Positions 34,767 to 45,966 of a stretch of DNA of 64,000 bases are shown here, piece by piece. The stretch spans positions 173,370,518 to 173,434,517 of the forward strand of contig NC_133650.1 of assembly GCF_009905375.1 (NCBI RefSeq). Direction: 5' to 3'. Origin of the DNA: Apium graveolens. Its lineage: Eukaryota > Streptophyta > Magnoliopsida > Apiales > Apiaceae. The stretch's first letter is position 1. The number at the start of each line of letters is the position of its first letter. The translations under genes and the position numbers were made by a program. Under the pieces are notes generated by a model. The model ran no database searches. It saw nothing but the letters and a program-made list of their open reading frames with translations, and had not been told where the DNA came from.

Positions 34767-36709
34767 ATGGCTGACAAAAGAATGACTCGTTTGGCCAAGA
34801 TGAACGTGGCTAGAAAGTCCAATGATTTTCCTATTCGATCGAGGTATACTTCTTTAATCGACATGATCAACACTCGAGGGGACGAGTATCCGTCTGATGC
34901 GCATCTGGACGCGCACGATCATATCAGTGCTTTAAGGGATCCCAAGGAGCTGGAAAAGTTGAGCAGCTGCTTCAAAATCAAGGAGCCTTTTAAGCTGGTT
35001 CTTGCGGGTCCGGCCGACAGGGCCTGTCAGTGGAAGAAGGACGCGCTATGCGTCTATAGGGATACTCTGAGGGCAGGTATTAGACTCCCTTTTCATCCAT
35101 TCATTCCTTTGCTACTGGCTGATGTGGGCATCAGCCCTTGCCAACTTCCCCCTAATTCCTGGAGGTTGATTCTGTGTTATCTGTCGCAATGCGCCAAGCA
35201 CAACGTCCCCACATCTGTTGCTGTCTTCAGGAAGATTTTTCAGTTTAAAAACAGCCCTGATAAAAGTCCGGGTTGGGTTTCTATCAACCAGCGCCCCACT
35301 ATCCCCCATATCGTAAATGGGAAGTCCATCCCTGACAACAACTTGGGGTGGAAGAAAGATTTTTTGTTTGTTATTTGGGAAGGTGGAGATTGGGGCTCCC
35401 TGTTTCGATCATCCTTTGGGCTGGCCGTAGACGGGAGCCCGAATGACATAACTTTGTCTGAGGAGGAAGCTAGAGGTTTCAACCTCCTTACGCAAGACAA
35501 CGGCACTTCCCATTGTTGGGACCTTATCCGGGAGACCGTCCTGGTAGAACGCGGCCTTTCGCCCGTTAATAAGAAAAGTAAGTTCCCTTTCTTATCTCCT
35601 TTATTTCCTGCACTTTTATTTCATTGATTTTCAACTGACTTTGTTTCTTGCAGTGGCTGAGAAGATTGAGGAGGCTACCAAGCCGAAGGACCTGGAGACA
35701 ACCAGGATGAAGAGGGCCGGGAAGATCTTTAAGGACCCTCGACTGGGTGACCGCTTCCCGGAGTTCCTTCTTCAGGCGACGGAGCCAGATGAGGAAGGCC
35801 CCAGCCAAGTTCTGCGCACCAAGCAGAGGCCAGGTGCCTACTTTCAACCTGCTTGGGGGATCCGGGGCAAGGACTCAATTGTGGGCAGCACGGCCCTGTC
35901 CAAGGAATGGTCTAAGCATTCCATTTCCCCGGTGGATTATCAAGATTTTGTCCTTCAACAGGACTTGGAGGGGAATGAGCTGTTTGGAGCCCAAGCTCTG
36001 GCGACGGTATGTACTTTACTTATGCTTTTTACAATTCTCTTTTCTTTCTTTTCTAAACCTTTGCTGTTTTCTCCTGCAGGCTAACGCCCATTTTCAAGGG
36101 GCTATTCACCAAGCCAAGGCTTGGAAGGTTGGCCTGGAAGATGCCAACAAGAAGTTGGAGGAGGCCAATCAAAAAATTGAGGCCCTTGAAGCTCAATTGG
36201 CCTCTTCCACTTCTGACCTGGAGACGGCCCAGGCTGAAAATGTCATCTTGAAGGCGCAGAAGGAAAAAGCCTTTGATGGCTGGATGGACACTCAAGAATT
36301 CAAAGACTTGATGGTGGAGCATGACGCCCTTCTTCATCCTGTTAGCTATAAGGAAGGCTGGGACGCTGCTGTGGAGGCCATCCAGGATGAGTTTCCCGAG
36401 GTCCTTGAGCAGTTGCCCTTTCCTTGCCCAGTGCGGGTTCCAGAGCTTGGAGGTGTTACTGAAAAGCTTGCTGGTATGATCAAGGATGGAGAGGAGGAAG
36501 ATTCCCCCGAGGAGGAATTCGAGCCTGTTGCTAAGAAGGCCAGGGTGGAAGAATCTCCCAAAGCAGCGCCTCAACAGCCATCATCTTCTGCCGAGGGAAC
36601 TTCTACAGGGACTTCGGAGGGGACGACCGAGACGTCCGAAGAAACGACTGAAACTTCCGAAGAGACTTCGGATAGTGGTTCTGAGGAATCTCATCCTTCC
36701 AAGGCCTAG
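34767..36709 (+). CDS. antisense spliced gene of the Tat element (gypsy-type transposon domain protein)
   Basis: A leader intron (34680-34766, CAG/GTAAG...TTTCAG) ends directly before the ATG at 34767. Coding exons 34767-35577, 35654-36006 and 36080-36709 join in frame through GT-AG introns and give about 597 aa without a stop. Exon 1 holds a region (GIRLPFHPFIPLLLADVGIS, LPPNSWRLILCYL) resembling the plant family called putative gypsy-type transposon or transposase (from memory). Residues about 389-450 look like a coiled coil (LEDANKKLEEANQKIEALEAQL). The tail is acidic, with a possible nuclear signal at KKARVEE, and ends in Thr-Ser-Glu-Glu repeats. The gene is opposite in sense to gag-pol and converges with it, 333 bp apart. 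Extra ORFs, some antisense, are known in Tat elements, but their function is not. No catalytic motif is seen; a Gag-like or regulatory role are both possible. Confidence 0.8.
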
Positions 36710-37042
36710 CTTTTTGTATATCTTCTTTTTGAACTTTATTTGTATCAGAACTTGTTACCCTTCGGGGTTATGTTTTATACGTTGCTTTTCTTGCCTTTTT
36801 CTGTTTTATCTTTACAATCTTAATATGCATTTGAACCTTAAACATCCTTAGATAGAAATAATTTCAAACTCTTTAATATGAAGTCTGGTTTTCCAAAACC
36901 TTACATAGCATGGGTTCGACCCTAATCAACAATAACTAGACAATGTAAATTCTACTGGAATATAAAATCCTATGCAAGCAAAGCTTCAAGGTGCTTTTAA
37001 ACCTACTTGTCAATGACAAGTGAGAATCATACTTCTCCTATC
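36710..37042. other. convergent 3' ends of the antisense gene and pol
   Basis: No gene is seen. Both transcripts should end here, since pol stops at 37043 from the right and the antisense gene at 36709 from the left. No strong AATAAA was seen. Confidence 0.5.
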
Positions 37043-40000
37043 TTACACATAGTAAACCTTCAGGTTTTGTGCGTGCCAGGTCCTCGGGACTTCAAAACCT
37101 TCCATAGTTTCCAGCTTGTAGGTTCCTCTACCATGAACGCTCTTGACTCTGTACGGCCCTTCCCAATTTGGGGCAAGCTTTCCTTTCTGTCCAACACCAG
37201 AAGCCTCTATTTTTCTCAAGACTAGATCTCCTTGTTTAAAAAACCTCTCTTTAACCCTTAGGTTGTAATAGAATGAAGCCTTTTTCTGATATTCTACTAT
37301 CTTTGCATGTGCCTCATCTCGCACTTCATCAATTAGATCCAGGGCTAACCTCTGCCCTTCCTCATTTTCTTTCTCATCGAAGGCCTGAATCCTTGGAGAG
37401 GAATGCGATATCTCCACGGGAACTACTGCTTCCGCCCCATATGCCATCATGAAAGGAGTTGCTCCTGTCGTGACTCTACAGGTAGTCCTATAGGCCCATA
37501 ATATTGGAAGTATCTCATCCACCCAATTATTTCTTGACTTCTCGATCCTCTTTTTTAGTCCATCCAGGATTATCCGATTTGCTACCTCTGCTTGCCCATT
37601 GGCTTGCGGGTGAGCCACAGAGGTGAATCGTAACTCAATTTCATTTTCTTCACAATACTTCTTGAATTCCTCATTGTTGAATTGTGTTCCATTGTCAGTG
37701 ACGAGGATACGGGGAATTCCATATCGGCACATAATGTTTTCCCACAGGAATTGTGCAACCTGCTTAGTTGTGATTTTGGCCAAGGGTTTGGCTTCAATCC
37801 ACTTGGTGAAATAATCAATGGCTACAATCAGAAATTTCCTTTGTGCCGTGGCCATAGGGAAAGGCCCTAGAATATCCATCCCCCACATGGCAAAGGGAAT
37901 AGGCGAGTTGATAGAGGTCAGCATCTCGGGGGGTTGTCTAACAACTGGTGCATGCTTCTGACAGCGATCACACTTCTTCACATATTCTTTGGCATCAGCC
38001 ATCATTTCTGGCCAATAGAAGCCTAAACGGGTTATTTTATGAGCCAAGGCCCTGCCCCCCAGGTGTTGTCCACAAATACCTTCATGCACTTCTTCAAGAG
38101 CCAAGCGTGCCTCATCGGGCCTGAGACACCTCAGGTAAGGAACCACGAAAGATCTTTTATATAGAATCCCATCTATCAAAGAGTACCTTAGTGCTCGAAC
38201 AGTTAACTTCCGTGCCTCAATTGCATCGCTTGGCAACCAACCGGTCTGAATGTGAGCCTTGATGGGATCAATCCATGACGTCCCCAAGCCTACGGGAGCC
38301 ACAAGCTTAACATATATGCTTCGTGTCTTCAAAACACGGAAGTACACACTTCCTGAACTTTCTTCAATCTCAGATGAAGCAAACTTTGATAGCGCATCTG
38401 CTTTAGCATTTTCTTCCCTTGGAATGTGTTCAACATGGCATTCATTAAATTGGGTCATCACAGCCCTTACTAGGCGAACATACTTAGCCATCGTATCATC
38501 CCTTGCCTCAAATTCTCCCTTTACCTGGGATATGATCAGCTTTGAGTCTCCACGGACCTTTAAGTTTTTGACTCTAAGTGTCCCAGCTAGACCAAGGCCA
38601 GCAATCAGGGCTTCATACTCTGCCTCATTGTTTGTTGTTGGGAAGTCTAGCTTCATGGCATACTCAATTAAGAATCCATCAGGGCTTTGCAAAACCAACC
38701 CTGCTCCACTGGAATTTGTTTTTGATGCTCCATCAAAATAGAGAACCCAATATTCTTTCTCCTTGTCCCCATTGTCGACTCCCTTGTCTTGAGGTATGGT
38801 ATCTTCCTGCCCCCCGAGTTCTTGGTTGGGTATGGTACATTCCACCAGGAAGTCAGCTAGTGCCTGGGCTTTTATGGCCGTACGTGGCTTATACTTGAGA
38901 TCGAACTCTCCCAACTCTATTGCCCACTTAATCAGTCTCCCACTTGCCTTGGGACTGTGAATGATATTTCTCAGTGGCTGATTTGTTAGCACTTCAATTT
39001 GGTGAGCTTGAAAATAAGGACGCAGCTTTCTTGAAGCCATTACCAAGGCTAAAGCGAATTTCTCAATGGCTGAATAATTCAACTCAGCACCATGCAAAAT
39101 TTTGCTGACATAGTATACGGGTTTCTGGACTTTCAGTTCCTCCTTAACCAACACGGCGCTCAAGGCGCTCTCTGAAACAGCCAAGTACAAAAATAAAACT
39201 TCATTCAGAACTGGCTTGGCCAACAACGGGGCCTGGCCCATATACTTCTTTAACTCTTCAAATGCCTTCTGATTTTCCTCATTCCATACAAAGTCTTTGA
39301 TGTTCTTCAGTGACTTGAAAAATGACAAGCACTTGTCTCCTGACTTGGAGATGAATCGTCCTAACGCAGCAACCCTTCCTGTGAGCTTCTGAACATCCTT
39401 GACAGTTTTGGGGGGTTCCATGTCCAGGATCGCCTTTATTTTATCGGGATTTGCCTCAATTCCCCTCTTCGAGACCATCAATCCCAAGAATTTTCCAGAT
39501 CCTACTCCGAAAGCACACTTCGTCGGATTCAACATCATCTTGTGGTACCTCAGGACCTCAAAAGCTTCCCTTAAATGGGCTATATGATCAGTCTTTACTA
39601 GACTCTTGACTAACATGTCATCAACATAGACTTCCATAGTCTTACCAATAAGATCCTTAAAAATTCTATTCACCAACCTTTGATAGGTGGCTCCTGCATT
39701 CTTGAGACCAAACGCCATAACAAGATAACAATAAACACCAAAGTCAGTGATAAATGATACCTTTGGAATGTCATCCTTATGCATTTTGATCTAGTTGTAT
39801 CCGCTAAACCCATCCATGAAACTCAGCATCTCATGTCCAGCGGTAGCATCAATCAAAGTATCAATTCTAGGCAGTGGAAAACAGTCTTTGGGGCATGCAT
39901 CATTCAGATCGGTGAAGTCTATACACATCCTCCACTTTCCATTAGCCTTCTTCACCATTACAGGGTTTGCTAACCACTCCGGAAATTGAATCTCCTCAAT

Positions 40001-40333
40001 GAATCCAGCCTCTAAGAGCTTTTCCATTTCCTGCTTTATAGCCTCTTGTCTTTCCGGGGCAAAATTTCTTTTCTTTTGTTTCACTGTCTTCCGGCTTGGA
40101 TCTACGTTTAGCTTGTGAGTAATTAACTCCGGGTCTATGCCTGGCATATCAGCTGCTGACCATGCAAACACATCACTATTTTCTTGCAAAAATTTCACTA
40201 ACTTCCCTTTAAGGGGCTCCTCTAATGTGGCTCCAATGAAAGTCGTCCTCTCAGGATTCTCGGGGTATAAAGGAACCGAGACCAATTCTTCTGCTGGCCT
40301 TCCTCTATTCTCATCATTTTCTCGAACATCCAT
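37043..40333 (-). pseudogene. Tat Pol: reverse transcriptase, two RNases H, integrase
   Basis: The frame runs from about 40360 to 37043 with one TAG at 39791-39793, between the RT block FSGYN and the next conserved residues. Upstream are VFAWSAADMPGI, KWRMCIDFTDLNDACPKD and MDGFSGYN. Downstream are YVDDMLV (catalytic), FLGLMVSKRGIEANPDKI, a gypsy RNase H, and then the second, archaeal-type RNase H (YFDGASKTNSSGAGLVL, NNEAEYEALIAGL), diagnostic of Tat. Integrase follows with its zinc region, WGMDILGPFP, DNGTQFNNEEF and QAEVANRIIL; there is no chromodomain. Only the nonsense codon and the frameshift that joins it to gag disable it. Confidence 0.92.
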
Positions 40334-42747
40334 ATCTTCAATAGGAAGAACCTGCCCCCGACTCCATCTGCCCTCAAAGAGGCCACATAACAGCTTCTAG
40401 CCATTTTTTGATCTCCTCTCTCTTCTCCAATCCCGTTTCGGGTGGGAAACTTCATGACTAAATGGTAGGAAGAGGGGACTGCCTTGAAGGCATGTATCCC
40501 TGTTCTCCCCATGATAGCATTATAAGTTGAACTAGCCTTTACCACTACGAAATCCAGCATCTGCGTTGCTTGCCTTGGCTCCGTACCTATGGTGGTTGGC
40601 AACTTGATTATCCCTTCCACAGGACATTCTACTCCAGCAAATCCATATATCGGCATGTCGGTTGGTGTTAACTGGGAGTCGTTATACCCCATCCTTAGAA
40701 AGGTGTCGTGGAGCAAGATATCCACAGAAGCACCATTATCCACAAGGACCCTCTTAACCGGGCTATTTCCTATTATTGGTGTTATGACCAGCGGGTCGTC
40801 ATGGGGAAACTTCACACCCTCTAGGTCGGAATCATCAAAAGCCAATGTTACTTCTGTCCTGGCCCTCTTCGGGGCTTCTCCAACAATATGCATAACCTCT
40901 CTAGTATATGCCTTTCTGGAATTTTTGGACAATCCAGCAGCAGTTGGACCTCCAAAGATCGTGTTTATCACAGGCCCTCGAGGTCTCGGCCCTCCATAAA
41001 TGGTGTTTATAACTGGTCCTCTAGGCTGGGGGTTTCGCCCCTGATCGTCTTGGTCCCTCCTACGATCTTCAAAGTTCTTCCTTCCATTATTATTTCTGTC
41101 CCCTCCATCTCCAGTATACTTGTTCAATCTTCCTTTTCGAATCAAAAACTCAATTTCATCTTTCAATTGCCTACACTCATCGGTGTCATGGCCAACATCT
41201 TTGTGAAACCTGCAATACTTGCCCTTATCTAGCTTGGCGGGATCAGCCTTCAAGGGCTTAGGCCAGCGAATATCTCTGTCTTTCTCAATCTCCATCAAAA
41301 TCTGACTTCTGGGAGCATTCAACTTAGCGTATTCAGTGAACTTTTGCCCAGGTCCTCCCTTCTTGGGGGTTGAATCAGGGTTTTGTTCGGTTCTAGGATA
41401 TTTGTCCTTAGCGATATACTCCAAATCATTTTTTCGTTTCTTGCCTCCAGTGGGCTCATTACTTACTACGGTCTTCCTCATACTTTCTTCGACCTTGATA
41501 TACTTCCCTGCCCTCTCTTGGAGCTGCAACATGCTCTCAGGGGGTCGTTTGGCCAAAGACATCTTGAAAAACTCATCCCTAGTTCCTTGTTGCAGTGTTA
41601 TCATGGCTACCTTATCATCAATGTCTGGGACTTTTAAAGCCTCCTTTGTAAAACGATTCAGGTAATCTCTTAAGGATTCCTTAGCTCCCTGCACAAGACT
41701 CATAAGAGATGCTGAACTTTTCTCATGGACTCTTCCACTGATGAATTGCTTAATAAAAGCCTGACTTAATTCTCTGAATGATCCAATAGAATTTGGGGGT
41801 AGGCAACTGTACCATCTTTGAGCCATACCCGACAGGGTTTGAGGGAAGGCCCGACATTTTATAGCATCATTCACGGGTTGCAGCAGCAGTGCATTAGAGA
41901 ATGTCCTAACATGATTAGTGGGGTCTCCCGTGCCATCATAGGCTTTGATAGTGGGCATCTTGAATTTCCTTGAGATATGGGCATTCATTATCTCTTCTGT
42001 GAAGGGTGGAGTTGGATCATCAGGATCTCCAAGGGGAAGGAGATTGCTTGGATCAGTTCTTGGGACAGCAGCCCTTCTTCTTACCGGACCATCCAGGTCT
42101 ATGATAGGAGGAGGATTTCTCCCCCTAGGAGGTATGTGGGTTCTGGTGGCTTGGTGAGCCTCCAAGTCACGCCTCAGCCTTCGGATTTCAGCCTCATGAG
42201 CCCTGATCTTTTCCTGCACTTCTTGGGGATTCGCCCCTGGGGTGCTTTGGGGGCGTTGCCTTCCATCGGCCATTGGCTCTTTTCCAGGACGCCTCCTTCT
42301 CGGGGCCACTTCATCATCCGAAGATTCGGAGTCTCTCTCAGTGTATGGACCAGAAAATTCCCGATCCTCAGGGATAGGATCCAAACCTCGTATATAGGGG
42401 GGCGACCGCCCTCGTGCTTCGCTTCGCCCAGCATATCCGCTTCCTCCAACCTCAGGATAAACGGGCATCCCATAAGGGGGGTTAGTAGTAACAATAGTTG
42501 AATATTCATACCCGACGGGTCGAGAATTCACAGGTATATGTATTTGTTGAACTTGAGGATTCGTACCTTGAATAGTCGGGGGAGTTGTCCCTTGTGGCTG
42601 AGGATGAGTTGCCCCTGTCTGGGCTTCCCCCTGAGTAGATGCATAAGTTGAATGGGGAGGAACCTCCACGGTTGATGAAATCACCTGGGTTGCCTCTAAT
42701 GGTGTTCCTTCCTCTAGAGCTCCAATTGTTCTCCGTGTTCTCGCCAT
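40334..42747 (-). pseudogene. Tat Gag-protease, frameshifted before RT
   Basis: The best start is the ATG at 42747 (MARTRRTIG), 14 bases inside the primer site; the reading frame can be extended into the primer site only from a TTG. A Pro/Thr-rich N-terminus and a basic coiled stretch (EVQEKIRAHEAEIRRLRRDLEAH) precede the retrotransposon Gag domain (CRAFPQTLSGMAQRWYSCLP, GAKESLRDYLNRFTKEALKV). A knuckle-like YCRFHKDVGHDTDECRQLK follows, then the protease active site VLVDNGASVDILL. Near 40355, at a run of five C (plus strand), the frame changes and the protein would end about 45 codons later. In relatives Gag and Pol form one frame, so this is probably an indel in the run; a programmed shift cannot be excluded. 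Confidence 0.88.
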
Positions 42748-42760
42748 GGTTGTTGTTGTG

Positions 42761-42779
42761 TTCCCCACAGTCGGCGCCA
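42761..42779 (-). other. primer-binding site of the Tat element
   Basis: The minus strand reads TGGCGCCGACTGTGGGGAA, two bases inside the 5' LTR. The first eight bases fit tRNA-Asp; the remainder does not fit a tRNA I can name. Confidence 0.75.
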
Positions 42780-42781
42780 AA

Positions 42782-43351
42782 TGTTATGGATAAAAAACCA
42801 AGGTTATTACTTGCTGTATTTAATACTAAGATTCGGGAGCTCAAGGCCTTTAATGGCTGCTCTCGCGTTTCGTGACTCAATCTGCCTTTACGAGATGCCT
42901 ACGTATCTCTGTGAATTAGAGAATCAAGCCAAAAAACGTAGTTCTGATTGGTGGGGGTGAGACCCCTTATATAGATGTTGGGAGTCCTTGAATTGGACTT
43001 GGTATAGGAGACTTGGTGGGCAAGTCTCATAATTAGAATGGACTTTGGAGTCCTAGATAGTAGGAAACTGATTCCTTATCCTTTTAGGTCCCCTTGAGGC
43101 TAATCTCCAAGGATTTATATCCTTATCGGGACTCTTTTCAACATCTGATTTGTCCCTTATTAATTAATTACGAAATTAATTAATAATCAGGGCTTTTGGG
43201 CCTTTTTTATTCCATCAGGCTTGATCTGGTCCATCAGGCTTAACCTTTCTGGTCTGAGTATCTTATATCTTTTTATTGGGCCTGGCAGCCCACAGTTTGT
43301 ATAATTAATACAGTATTTAATTATACAAACATAATTTATTTATCCCTATCA
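42782..43351 (-). repeat. 5' LTR of the Tat element
   Basis: The 570-bp match to 32444-33013 has one visible substitution. It ends TATCCCTATCA, followed by the TSD AATAT (43352-43356). Confidence 0.93.
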
Positions 43352-44502
43352 AATATAAAAAGTAAAAAGCTGTCTAATGCAAAGGTGAAATGGGCATGGT
43401 GAAATGGGCTTCCCATTGGACATGATTGACCAAATTTAATTCACTGCCCAGCTTTGCATAGGTGGACTTGAAGTGGGACCAGTAAATTGAGGATATGGGC
43501 AACAGCATTGGAGCTGCTCTAAGGCTGCACAAAGGGTCAAAAACCGGACCGACCCGGACCGGACCGAAGACCGAATTTTTTCAGAATTAAGGATCGAGGA
43601 CCGGACCGGCTCTATCAGTTCTTGAGACCGGACCGAAAAAACCCGGATTGGACCGGGACCGGACCGGTTTGGACCGGTTTAATTAATATTTATATAAAAA
43701 ATTTATTTATATAATTTTATTTTTCAAATTTATATACATTAAAAATTTTGTTACTTGGTACGTCAATAAAAATTTAAAAGTAAGTTCATATTTTATTATT
43801 TTAAAAGTAAATATAAAATCATAAGAGTATGAATATTAATATTTTATTACATGAATTACGAAATTTAGTAATTTAAAGTGTAGTATCGATCTATTTTATT
43901 ATATAAATTTATTATCTATTAACTTTGATCAATAAAATATGATATTGGTGAATATTTAATATTTATATATGATCTTATAAGACATAAATTAAAGATAAAA
44001 TAATTATATATATGAATTCAGGTCCATTCAGGTCTGGACCGGATTTTTTCAGGTCTTGGACCGGACCGGACCGAAGACCGGATTTTTTCAATTATAAGGA
44101 CCGGAGACCGGACCGGGTATGTCCGGTCCGGTCCAGGTCTTGGACCGGTAGACCCGGTCCGGTCCGGATTTCAGGTCCAGACCGGAATTCTGTGCAGCCC
44201 TAATGGGCACTAGTATATTTATTTTCAAAAGTTGGTTGATTTTGGTTTGGGTTGGGTTTGTGCTTGACTTTTAGGTTAACTGAATTAAAATTTGACCAAA
44301 ATATCCCAAATTTAATTTGATCCAAATTAAAACTTGACCGAACCTCGTATATTTAATTTAATATATTTTTATTATATATCATGTATTATATATTGGATAA
44401 CAATCAGGAGAAAACTCACTTATTGTTGGAACTAGTTTTCAGCACGTAAAGTCTTCGTCCAATAATTTTTAATTCAGACGGCAAAAATAAGAATGTGAGA
44501 GA

Positions 44503-45821
44503 TGATAAGTGGATTTTTATATCTATTTGGAACGCTTCATTACAGGCTTAAGTTGGTATTTTGTACTCAAGTTATTGTTATTTTTGATGTGTTTTTGTGT
44601 TATTGCATTACATGCATTAGTTGGATGAATAAATGAGTTTTACAAGAATTTTATGCTGATAAGAGATCAGATTTCGAAGTCTAGGTTATTCTCAAGTTGT
44701 ATAGAATCTCGTTATCTTTGCGTGGGCAGTTGAATCGCCTAATTCTGACGAGCAGAACTCAAGATACGGCCAAAATAAGAATTGTCACAAAATCATCAGA
44801 AGGCAGGAGCGCCCCCACAACCTGTTTCTGCCCCAGAATCTTGTTTCTACTTTAAATCGAAGAATTGAAGGGCCTAGATCATCTGGGGCCTATATATATC
44901 ATAAAAAGACGTTTTTAACAACAGGGAGCCAAGGGAGAGCAATACGAAGAGCTAGAGAGCACAAGACGGCTACGAAAAAGAAGACTTTTGTATTCTTCAA
45001 TATAGTTGATACTTCGGATGCTTATTTTTTATTTGTCTTTGAACCCTAGTACTTTTATATTGTTTATTATCATGTTTTCATTGGAACCCATGGTGACGAT
45101 GAGTTCTATTATGAACTAATTATTGTCATGGGGTTCTGACGGATTTATTTATGGATTTCAATGGTTAATTGTTTTATAATACCTCGTGTGTGGTGATTTA
45201 TGATTTCCTAGTTTGGTTGTGCTTATTCGTCTTTGATGCGTAGCTAATATCTAAGATTGTTTGTTAATCTCTATTGAAGCGAAAAGTGAATACAGAGGTT
45301 TAGAACTTGACATGCTAGCATATATTTATGTATGAATTGACATGCATGATTTGTGGATAATTTTAACCATCTTATTCACCCTATATAATCTCGATAGATA
45401 ACTTGTTCTTAAACCATTATGTTTTCAATCTTTATAGACATTTAGGGACTTTGCATAATTGGTGTCTATTCAACTTCTATCTTAATTGTGGATGTTTGAT
45501 AGTAGGGTATACGTATAAAGACAGTTAGCGTATACTAATTTCCTGTTATCTGATTAGTTGTACTCACCATCACATGCTAAGGTTAAAGAAATAGAATTTG
45601 AATGAAGTATTTAATGAAGTTACAATCCCATGTTTATTCTCATATAAGTAATTCAATCTTTATTCTCTTAGTTAATGCTATTTAGTATAATCTCTTAGTT
45701 AAATCAAAACTTAATTTGTTATTTATCTTAGCATTGAACGATAACCATACATTGTTGCATAAGTGCATAATCTAAAATTAACCTAAACCAGTCCATTTTC
45801 GCATTTGAATTACAGCGAACA
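44503..45821 (+). repeat. 5' LTR of an Athila-like gypsy element
   Basis: It begins TGATAAGTGGATTTTTATATC and ends GCGAACA shortly before a tRNA-Asp primer site. A TATA-rich stretch near 44889 (CCTATATATATCATAAAA) fits a promoter. It is about 1.3 kb with no coding. The 3' LTR is absent. The 290 bp before it (44211-44502) show nothing supported. Confidence 0.65.
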
Positions 45822-45827
45822 AGTTTT

Positions 45828-45845
45828 TGGCGCCGTTGCCGGGGA
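45828..45845 (+). other. primer-binding site, tRNA-Asp type
   Basis: TGGCGCCGTTGCCGGGGA is complementary to the 3' end of plant tRNA-Asp, the usual primer of Athila elements. Confidence 0.9.
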
Positions 45846-45966
45846 CTCGGTGTTAAATTTAGTTTATGTGTTTGTCATCAGTGGTCGTTAAAATTCACTG
45901 ACTCGGATTATTTTCTTACAAGGTTTACTTTAGTCGTGTGTTTCAGGTACTCTAGATTTTATTGCA

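Larger units (their letters stand above)
32444..43351 (-). mobile_element. complete young Tat-lineage Ty3/gypsy element with antisense gene
   Basis: Two 570-bp LTRs differ by eye at a single base. The 10,908-bp element is flanked by AATAT at 32439-32443 and 43352-43356. On the minus strand it holds a primer site, gag-protease, RT, RNase H, a second archaeal-type RNase H, integrase without chromodomain, and a polypurine tract: the Tat arrangement. Between pol and the 3' LTR are tandem repeats and a spliced gene on the opposite strand. Gag-pol has one frameshift and one nonsense codon. The matching LTRs mean a very recent insertion. Confidence 0.93.
31482..43519 (+). mobile_element. PIF/Harbinger deletion derivative, split by a Tat gypsy element
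   Basis: Termini GAGCAGCCC (31482) and GCTGCTC (ending 43519) are short inverted ends, flanked by TAA at 31479-31481 and 43520-43522, the TTA/TAA target of PIF/Harbinger elements. The reverse of the right end, GAGCAGCTCCAATG, resembles common plant Harbinger termini. Without the Tat insertion it is about 1.1 kb and contains the ORF at 31808-32140. The insertion point inside the hAT-like element confirms both boundaries. Confidence 0.7.
31471..44210. mobile_element. GGACCGG-rich non-autonomous hAT-like element, split by a PIF/Harbinger element
   Basis: The 8-bp repeat ATGGGCAC occurs at 31471-31478 and 44203-44210. Just inside are TAA (31479-31481, resuming as GGCTGCACA at 43523) and TGTGCAGCCCTA (ending 44202). 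Without the Harbinger insertion these are inverted termini TAAGGCTGCACA and TAGGGCTGCACA of a 683-bp element. Its arms (43523-43680 and about 44020-44202) are dense in GGACCGG/CCGGTCC units, with a roughly 50-bp block repeated directly in both arms. The core at about 43681-44015 is very AT-rich. It has no coding capacity; the 63-codon ORF at 44012 is repeat-derived. Confidence 0.75.

Noticed and set aside
36053..36851. Long ORFs on the minus strand and in other frames over 36053-36851
   Set aside because: They mirror the coding exon of the antisense gene; splice sites and domain content favour the plus-strand frame.
37007..42875. Numerous plus-strand ORFs of 60-174 codons
   Set aside because: All lie opposite the strong Tat gag-pol frames and have no own domain content.
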